The notes below the pieces were generated by a model. That model was not told where the DNA came from, did no database searches, and saw only the letters and a list, made by a program, of their open reading frames with translations. DNA of 36,389 nucleotides from an uncultured Muribaculaceae bacterium. GTDB taxonomy: Bacteria; Bacteroidota; Bacteroidia; Bacteroidales; Muribaculaceae. Shown piece by piece: positions 29,762-36,389 of this stretch (position 1 is its first letter; each line of letters starts with the position of its first letter). The translations under genes were made by a program, and so were the position numbers. The stretch covers positions 1-36,389 of the forward strand of contig CATJQX010000102.1 in NCBI GenBank assembly GCA_949742535.1. The letters run 5' to 3'.

Positions 29762-31966
29762 ATGCGACACATATTATCTCTCATCATACTGGCCACGATG
29801 GCGACACTCGCCGCACTCGGAAACAGCGCGTCAATGAACCCTGCGGCAAGATTCCTGTCTACGGCAGGACACCTTGACTTTCCGGGAAAAAACTCCGCGA
29901 GGCATCTGCAAAAAAAAGCCGGTGAAAACACACAGACATACATCCCGCTTATCCTGAGGGTGGAGACAGAAGGCACCCCTCTCCCCGACTTCGCCACGGA
30001 ACTACACCGCAGAGGCACTATCGTACTGGCATCAGTACCGCAGGACAGAATTGGCGAACTGGCATCAGTCTCAGGCATCCACCGTCTGGAAGCCTACTGT
30101 TCGGCCGAGCCTACGATGGCATCGGCACGTGAGTTCTGCCGGCTGCCTGAGGCGCTTTCCGCCGCCACACAGTTTCCAACGGCTTTTGACGGCACCGGTG
30201 TCGTTGTTGGATTCGCAGACATAGGATTCGATCCGAACCATCTCAATTTCATTGATAGCAACGGCAATACGCGTGTCAGAAAACTTGTGGACTATACCCT
30301 TGCCTCTCCCCTCCCTACAATACTTGACACACCGGAAGATATAAAAGCGTGGACCACCGACTCCGACGACGAGACACACGCCACACACGTAGCCGGAATA
30401 CTGTCCGGAAGCTATACCGCCGACCGTATGCAGGGAGTGGCTCCCGGCGCAGAGATCGTGGCCACCACATCACCGCTCTACGACGCATCAATTCTTGCCG
30501 GATGCGAGGAGATAATCGGATATGCCCGCATGCACGACAAACCTGCCGTGATCAACATCTCCATCTCCTCCGACATCGGACCTCACGACGGCACCACACT
30601 CTTCAACCAGTACATGGAGAGCATCACGGAGGAGGCCACTGTATGCATATCAGCCGCTAACGACGGGGAGCGGTCTGGCTTCGCCTCGGGAACCACCTCG
30701 TCCGACACACCATCCGTGCGCACATATTTCAGGGAATTCCCCCACCTCTCGCCACTTAGGCTCAACGGCACGGTTGACATATGGTCAGACAACGACAGGC
30801 CGTTCGCTGTCACCCTGCTCACACAGGATATGCAGACAGGCGAGATACAGCGCATACCCGTGCCGCTTGATCCCGAAAAAGGCGTAAACGAATGGATCCT
30901 CTGTTCCAGGAAAATACAGGAAAGCCTTGGTGGAGACATCCCCTCTGCGGAAATGCCGGAATATATGGACGGCTACATACATGTGGCATGTGAACTGAAC
31001 CCCGAAAACCACCGCTACAATGTGTCGCTCAGATGCTCCTATATCGACACCACGACCACAGACCCGTATAAGGCGCATATACTGTTCGGCGCCGAAGCCG
31101 AACCTACACATCCGGGTACGACAATAGAATTCTACTCTACCCCGGCAATCTTTTTCACAAAATACAAGGATGCTGCCTCCCTTGCAACCACTCCGGCACG
31201 CACAGTCAATGATTTCTGTGCCGGCCACGGCCCGCTGTGCGTAGGCTCGATGGACAGCCAGAACCATTTCACATCGCTGTCTGGCACACCGATCGACTTC
31301 CCGCGTCTCACAATCGGAGGAGTAAGCTATTTCAGCTCATACGGCACACTGGCCACAGGAAAAGTGCTGCCCGACGTATGTGCTCCCGGCGCCCAGGTCG
31401 TCTCCTCCCTGTCACGCTATTATTGCCAGCGCCATCCCGACTATCCTCTGTCGCTTGCCACTATCAGTCATGAGAACGACGGCACCACCCACAGCTGGGG
31501 ACCGATGCAGGGCACATCCATGTCAAGCCCGTTTGCAGCCGGGGTGGCGGCGCTGTGGCTCCAGGCCAATCCCGGCCTCACCGGCAAAGAGATAAGGGAC
31601 ATAGCGCTCGCTACCGCCGCATCTCCCGCGACCGACGCCGCCAATCCCCAGTGGGGACACGGAGTGCTTGACGCCGCCGCCGGCCTTGAGATGGCTCGCC
31701 GGCTCGCCGGCATGGAAAGCGTCCCGTCTGTCGCCGAAACGGCACTTTCGACAATCGTCAGGGGAAACATTGTCTACATGAGCCTGCCGGCGGCTGAGAT
31801 CGCTGCATTCAGCATCGTCTCTCCCGACGGGCGGATGCTTTCAGAGCAGCATCCCGGGAGCGCCGAGGCCACCGCCGACTGCACTGGATATCCTGCGGGG
31901 GTATATATAATTTCTGCCACCGACAGCCTCGGACAGAGACATTCCGCCAAAGTGGTCCTGCGCTGA
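29762..31966 (+). CDS. S8 family (subtilisin-like) serine peptidase with C-terminal T9SS-type-A-like domain
   Basis: Catalytic Asp VVGFADIGFDPNH, His DDETHATHVAGILSG, Ser GTSMSSPFAAGVAALWLQ; propeptide-like N-terminal region; C-terminal YPAGVYIISATDSLGQRHSAKVVLR. Confidence 0.92.
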   Translation: MRHILSLIILATMATLAALGNSASMNPAARFLSTAGHLDFPGKNSARHLQKKAGENTQTYIPLILRVETEGTPLPDFATELHRRGTIVLASVPQDRIGELASVSGIHRLEAYCSAEPTMASAREFCRLPEALSAATQFPTAFDGTGVVVGFADIGFDPNHLNFIDSNGNTRVRKLVDYTLASPLPTILDTPEDIKAWTTDSDDETHATHVAGILSGSYTADRMQGVAPGAEIVATTSPLYDASILAGCEEIIGYARMHDKPAVINISISSDIGPHDGTTLFNQYMESITEEATVCISAANDGERSGFASGTTSSDTPSVRTYFREFPHLSPLRLNGTVDIWSDNDRPFAVTLLTQDMQTGEIQRIPVPLDPEKGVNEWILCSRKIQESLGGDIPSAEMPEYMDGYIHVACELNPENHRYNVSLRCSYIDTTTTDPYKAHILFGAEAEPTHPGTTIEFYSTPAIFFTKYKDAASLATTPARTVNDFCAGHGPLCVGSMDSQNHFTSLSGTPIDFPRLTIGGVSYFSSYGTLATGKVLPDVCAPGAQVVSSLSRYYCQRHPDYPLSLATISHENDGTTHSWGPMQGTSMSSPFAAGVAALWLQANPGLTGKEIRDIALATAASPATDAANPQWGHGVLDAAAGLEMARRLAGMESVPSVAETALSTIVRGNIVYMSLPAAEIAAFSIVSPDGRMLSEQHPGSAEATADCTGYPAGVYIISATDSLGQRHSAKVVLR

Positions 31967-31980
31967 TTTTTAACCCAAAG

Positions 31981-32013
31981 TTGCACACGAATGGAAATAA
32001 ATGCCTAAATTTG
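31981..32013 (+). promoter_or_regulatory. putative promoter for cdsA-purM
   Basis: TTG (31981-31983), N22, TAAATTTG (32006-32013); spacing slightly long. Confidence 0.45.
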
Positions 32014-32103
32014 TTATCTCCAAATGGAATGTCATCCTGCGCCAATGTCGCGGCATGGAAACACAGCACATTTCAAAGCATTAATATCCAAATATTTGCA
32101 TAT

Positions 32104-32943
32104 ATGAAAAATGTACTTACCCGCCTCATTACCGGCATTCTTTACATAGCCGTGATTGTAGGCGCGGTGTTCGTGGGGGGATGGTTTTTCTGGGGGCTTA
32201 CGATACTGTTCGGCATCCTCGGACTTAATGAGTTCATACGCATATCCAACAAGAACTTTGTGTCAAACACAACCCGTCTTCTGGATCTTATCGGAGGCAT
32301 ACTGTTTCTGACGGCAATGTCGCCCGCTCCCGTCACATATATGACGAGCACATCCTCCACGATGCTGTTTCTCGCGCTCTATCTCGCATACTTCATACTG
32401 CGGTTCGTCTGCCAGCTGTATGTGCAGGACGGCAACCCCCTCACCCATCTGGCTCATTCCCTTATGGGACAGATATATGTGATCCTGCCGCTCGGGGCAC
32501 TGAGTTTCATGTACAAGGCATACGGCCTGTATGTCATATTGGCCATGTTCATTCTCATTTGGCTCAGCGACACGGGCGCTTTCTGCGTGGGTTCGCTCAT
32601 GGGGCGCCACAAACTCTTCGAGCGTATCTCCCCCAGGAAATCATGGGAGGGATTTTTCGGCGGCCTCATCTTCTGCCTGGCAGCCTCAGCCGGCTTCTAT
32701 TTTTACGGATCTGAAATGTTCAGCGGCATGAGCCTGTGGCAACTTCTGGGCATGGGAGCGGTGGTATGCGTGTTCGGCACATGGGGCGACCTTGTGGAGT
32801 CGATGATCAAACGCGCCCTCGGCGTAAAGGACTCCGGCAATCTGCTGCCTGGCCATGGAGGCATTCTCGACCGCATTGACTCCCTGCTGCTCGTCACACC
32901 GGCGCTGCTCCTGTATCTGCTGGCCATCAACTGGCTTGCATGA
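32104..32943 (+). CDS. cdsA: phosphatidate cytidylyltransferase
   Basis: MKNVLTRLITGILYIAVIVG; C-terminal SPRKSWEGFFGGL and GDLVESMIKRALGVKDSGNLLPGHGGILDRIDSLL signature. Start 32104 preferred over 31981. Confidence 0.96.
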   Translation: MKNVLTRLITGILYIAVIVGAVFVGGWFFWGLTILFGILGLNEFIRISNKNFVSNTTRLLDLIGGILFLTAMSPAPVTYMTSTSSTMLFLALYLAYFILRFVCQLYVQDGNPLTHLAHSLMGQIYVILPLGALSFMYKAYGLYVILAMFILIWLSDTGAFCVGSLMGRHKLFERISPRKSWEGFFGGLIFCLAASAGFYFYGSEMFSGMSLWQLLGMGAVVCVFGTWGDLVESMIKRALGVKDSGNLLPGHGGILDRIDSLLLVTPALLLYLLAINWLA

Positions 32944-33010
32944 TCCGGTGCAGGAGATTGTTTCAAGAAGCATTCAAGTAAGTATTCAAAAAATATTCAC
33001 ATTTATCCCG

Positions 33011-34180
33011 ATGGCATCATCACAACGTTACGACCTGCGCGGAGTATCCGCTGCCAAAGAAGATGTTCATGCAGCCATTAAAAATGTCGACAAGGGCATT
33101 TTCCCCAAGGCTTTCTGCAAAATCATTCCCGACATTCTGGGAGGAGATCCCGAATGGTGCAACATAATGCACGCCGACGGCGCCGGCACCAAATCGTCGC
33201 TTGCCTATGCATACTGGAAAGAGACAGGCGATCTCGGCGTGTGGAAAGGGATTGCACAGGATGCCCTGATAATGAACGTGGACGACCTCCTCTGCGTGGG
33301 TGCCACAAACCGCATGCTCGTGTCTTCCACAATCGGACGTAACAAACGCCTCATACCCGGCGAAGTAATAGCCGCCATAATCAACGGCACCGAGGAACTG
33401 CTCGAGACCATGCGCGGATATGGCGTGGAAATCTACGGCACAGGAGGCGAGACCGCCGACGTAGGCGACCTCGTGCGCACGATAATCGTAGACTCTACAG
33501 TGACCACACGCATGCGCCGTGCCGACGTCATTAACAATGCCGACATTGCCGACGGCGACGTGATCGTGGGTCTGGCATCTTTCGGACAGGCCACATATGA
33601 GACCGAATACAACGGCGGCATGGGAAGCAACGGCCTTACCTCGGCACGCCACGACGTGTTTGACCATTCCGTTGCCGAGAAATATCCCGAGACATTCGAC
33701 TCCGCCATACCCCGCGAACTGATCTACAGCGGCGCGAAGAAACTTACCGACAGTGTAGACGGCGCACCCGTATGCGCCGGAAAACTCGTACTTTCCCCCA
33801 CCCGCACCTATGCGCCGGTGATCAAGAAACTCCTTGAGGAGATGCGTCCTGAAATCCACGGCATGGTGCACTGTACCGGTGGCGCACAGACCAAAGTGAT
33901 GCGCTTCGTCGAAAACAAACATGTGATAAAGGACAACATGTTCCCCATACCGCCGCTTTTCCGCCTGATACGCGAGCAATCCGGCACAGACTGGGCGGAA
34001 ATGTACAAGGTGTTCAACATGGGACACCGCATGGAAATCTATCTCCCCGCATCCAAAGCCCAGCAGGTCATTGAAATATCGCGCAGCTTCAACATCGACG
34101 CGAGAGTGATCGGCCGTGTGGAGAACTGTGAGAGCAACCGCCTTACCATCACTTCCGAATACGGCGAATTCACATATTGA
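33011..34180 (+). CDS. purM: phosphoribosylformylglycinamidine cyclo-ligase (AIR synthase)
   Basis: AIR-synthase features: ADGAGTKSSLAYAYWKETGD, DDLLCVGATNRMLVSSTIGRN, GGETADVGDLVRTIIVDSTV, VHCTGGAQTKVMRF. True start 33011. Confidence 0.92.
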   Translation: MASSQRYDLRGVSAAKEDVHAAIKNVDKGIFPKAFCKIIPDILGGDPEWCNIMHADGAGTKSSLAYAYWKETGDLGVWKGIAQDALIMNVDDLLCVGATNRMLVSSTIGRNKRLIPGEVIAAIINGTEELLETMRGYGVEIYGTGGETADVGDLVRTIIVDSTVTTRMRRADVINNADIADGDVIVGLASFGQATYETEYNGGMGSNGLTSARHDVFDHSVAEKYPETFDSAIPRELIYSGAKKLTDSVDGAPVCAGKLVLSPTRTYAPVIKKLLEEMRPEIHGMVHCTGGAQTKVMRFVENKHVIKDNMFPIPPLFRLIREQSGTDWAEMYKVFNMGHRMEIYLPASKAQQVIEISRSFNIDARVIGRVENCESNRLTITSEYGEFTY

Positions 34181-34198
34181 GGCGCACGAATAGTGAAC

Positions 34199-34247
34199 CG
34201 ACCCCGTGCCTTCGTTTGTTATAAGGAAGACGCGGGGTCGCGTCGTT
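34199..34247 (+). terminator. terminator downstream of purM
   Basis: CGACCCCG (34199-34206) / CGGGGTCG (34233-34240) with inner CTTC/GAAG pairing, then a GTCGTTTTC tail. Confidence 0.65.
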
Positions 34248-34266
34248 TTCTAACCGATTTTTCCAC

Positions 34267-35700
34267 TTGAACCATAACAGCGACAAGACAAGACAAGAGC
34301 CCCATGCAGCGGGGCATCAGGCATGGCTTCCGGTCATGCTCTGCTTCCTTGCCGCCATATGCATAGCCGCGTGTCAGGGGAAGAAACCACAGGCGACGGA
34401 AGAGGAGAAAAAATACCCCTTGCCCGATACCATCCGCGTAGCCACCCTCTACAGCCCGACATCATATTTCATCTACCGCGACGAGCCGATGGGCTACGAC
34501 TACTCCCTGCTCAAACAGATGGCTGCCGACAAGGGGATGGAAGTGGATCTGAAAGTGGCTCCCTCGCTGCAGAAGATGATAGAGATGCTTGACTCGGGAG
34601 AAGTGGACCTGCTGGCATATGAGGTGCCAGTCACTTCCGAGTTCCGCAAGAGAGTGCTCCCCTGCGGCCCGAAGAATTTCACGCACCAGGTGCTCGTGCA
34701 GCCCAAGAAAGAGAACCGACGGCTGATAACCGACGTGACCGAACTGGTAGGCGAGCATATATATGTGGAAGCGGAGTCCAAGTACCAGTATCGCCTGGAG
34801 AATCTGAACGAGGAACTCGGAGGAGGAATACATATCCATGTCATAGACCGAGACACCCTCATCACCGAGGATCTCATCGACATGGTGTCTGACGGCCAGA
34901 TACCCCTGACGGTAGTTGACGACGACATCGCCCGCATCAACAAGACGTATCACCGCGATCTCGACATCTCGCTCCCGCTGAGTTTCCCGCAGCTGTCGCA
35001 ATGGGCGGTGGCTCTCGGCAACCGGTGGCTTGCAGACAGCATCGACAACTATTTCGCACTCGAGACACCGCGCCGCAAGCAGGCCGAACTGCTGAAACGC
35101 TATTTCGAGAGAGCCAAAAACGACGACGGTACTTTCACACTCGACATATCAAAAGGATACATCTCCCCCTTTGACTCCTTCTTCAAGGAATCCGCAAAAA
35201 AATCGGGGATGGACTGGCGCCTTATGGCGGCGCAAGGCTACCACGAGAGCCATTTCGACAGCACAAGAGTGTCGTGGGCAGGAGCGCGCGGCATAATGCA
35301 GATCATGCCACGCACCGCACGCGCCTACGGACTCCCCTCCTCAAAAATCACCAATCCCCAAGCCAACATAGAAGCGGCAGGCCGCATACTCGCCGACCTT
35401 GACAAATCATTGTCAAAAAAAGTCAGCGACCCGCAGGAACGCCTGAAATTCGTGGTGGCTGCATACAACTCCGGAATCGCACATGTTTACGATGCCATCG
35501 CACTTGCTAAAAAATATGGTAAAGACCCTCAGGTGTGGAGCGGGAATGTGGAGCAGGCACTGCTGATGAAAGCCAATCCGGAGTATTATTCCGATCCTGT
35601 ATGTAAAGCAGGATATTTCAGAGGACGAGAGACTGTAGCATATGTGCGCAACGTAATGTCGTTCTACGAAAAACTGAAGAAAAAAGTTCCCCAGACATAA
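34267..35700 (+). CDS. MltF-like lytic transglycosylase (SBP_bac_3 + SLT domains), lipoprotein
   Basis: Lipobox MLCFLAAICIAAC; periplasmic-binding-like domain (IRVATLYSPTSYFIYRDEPMGYDYSLLKQMA); SLT domain (AAQGYHESHFDSTRVSWAGARGIMQIMPRTARAYGL). Track start is TTG; an in-frame ATG lies at 34336. Confidence 0.93.
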   Translation: MNHNSDKTRQEPHAAGHQAWLPVMLCFLAAICIAACQGKKPQATEEEKKYPLPDTIRVATLYSPTSYFIYRDEPMGYDYSLLKQMAADKGMEVDLKVAPSLQKMIEMLDSGEVDLLAYEVPVTSEFRKRVLPCGPKNFTHQVLVQPKKENRRLITDVTELVGEHIYVEAESKYQYRLENLNEELGGGIHIHVIDRDTLITEDLIDMVSDGQIPLTVVDDDIARINKTYHRDLDISLPLSFPQLSQWAVALGNRWLADSIDNYFALETPRRKQAELLKRYFERAKNDDGTFTLDISKGYISPFDSFFKESAKKSGMDWRLMAAQGYHESHFDSTRVSWAGARGIMQIMPRTARAYGLPSSKITNPQANIEAAGRILADLDKSLSKKVSDPQERLKFVVAAYNSGIAHVYDAIALAKKYGKDPQVWSGNVEQALLMKANPEYYSDPVCKAGYFRGRETVAYVRNVMSFYEKLKKKVPQT

Positions 35701-35747
35701 AATATTTACGACAACAAAAACAAATTAAACGTTTCAAAACATTGGAT

Positions 35748-36293
35748 ATGAGAAAAAGATATCTTTCAGTGGGAATTGTAGCCGCTCTCGCCGGCTCAAT
35801 GATGTTCACCTCATGCATCGGCAGCTTTGCCCTGACCAACAAACTGCTCAGCTGGAACAACCAGATAGGCAACAAGTTTCTTAACGAAATCGTATTCTTC
35901 GCATTCTGGGTAATTCCCGTATATGAAGTCACCTCGGTCGCAGACCTGTTGGTGCTCAATACTGTGGAGTTCTGGAGCGGAAGCAATCCTATTGCCATGG
36001 GCACAAAAGTGATCAAAGGCCATGACGGTGAATACCTCGTGGAATGCGACGGCAAAGGCTACACCATCACTTCGAAAAACGACGGCTCTATCGTGCGCCT
36101 TGACTTCGACCAGGATGAGAAGAGCTGGAGCGTGACAGCCGGAGACCACACCGTCACCTTCATGACATTCGTGGATGACACCCATGTGAACATGATCAAT
36201 GCCGATGGCTCATACTCGCTTGTGGAGCTTAGCCAGGAAGGCCTGATGGCCTACCGCGAAAGCGCTGTAGCAAGCATGTGGGCGGCACGCTGA
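35748..36293 (+). CDS. DUF3332 family lipoprotein-like protein
   Basis: MRKRYLSVGIVAALAGSMMFTSCIGSFALTNKLLSWNNQIGNKFLNEIVFFAFWVIPVYEVTSVADLLVLNTVEFWSGSNP resembles the DUF3332 family. Confidence 0.88.
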   Translation: MRKRYLSVGIVAALAGSMMFTSCIGSFALTNKLLSWNNQIGNKFLNEIVFFAFWVIPVYEVTSVADLLVLNTVEFWSGSNPIAMGTKVIKGHDGEYLVECDGKGYTITSKNDGSIVRLDFDQDEKSWSVTAGDHTVTFMTFVDDTHVNMINADGSYSLVELSQEGLMAYRESAVASMWAAR

Positions 36294-36310
36294 TCACGGA
36301 AAACGAAAAC

Positions 36311-36350
36311 AAGCGCTGTGCAGGACACCTGAATTCCCGCACAGCGCTTT
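36311..36350 (+). terminator. terminator after the DUF3332 gene
   Basis: AAGCGCTGTGC (36311-36321) / GCACAGCGCTT (36339-36349), perfect 11-bp stem. Confidence 0.75.
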
Positions 36351-36389
36351 GCCATACACCTCACAAGCATTATCACCTACAGAAAACCA

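Noticed and set aside
33020-34027. 335-aa minus-strand ORF antisense to purM
   Set aside because: Shadow ORF of purM; His/Cys/Gly-rich composition typical of antisense reading.
1-36389. CRISPR arrays, tRNA/rRNA genes, transposases, phage or toxin-antitoxin modules
   Set aside because: Looked for and not seen; no regular spaced repeats, cloverleaf genes or mobile-element proteins were recognised by eye.

Overview
A 36.4 kb chromosomal window that looks like Bacteroidales (probably Muribaculaceae-like; the lineage is inferred from protein families and TTTG/TAnnTTTG promoters). Most of it is ordinary chromosome: TonB-dependent receptor (partial), CDF transporter, ECF sigma/anti-sigma unit, carAB, dnaE, trxA, ribBA, LptF/G permease, S8 peptidase, cdsA, purM, mltF-like and DUF3332. 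Two stretches are more accessory: (i) a glutamate-dependent acid-resistance/GABA locus, gadB-glsA-gadC, with hairpins in both intercistronic gaps and a divergent AspT-type antiporter; (ii) a lipoprotein pair of a C10 (streptopain-like) cysteine peptidase and a serpin, with the peptidase gene in visibly AT-richer DNA. A 50-aa ORF absent from the supplied track lies between a Spy/CpxP-like gene and a 12-bp terminator hairpin, as a possible fourth gene of the ECF sigma operon. I found no CRISPR array, tRNA, rRNA, transposase or phage gene. No clearly unprecedented system is demonstrated; the serpin/C10 pair, the gad intercistronic hairpins and the small ORF are the best leads.
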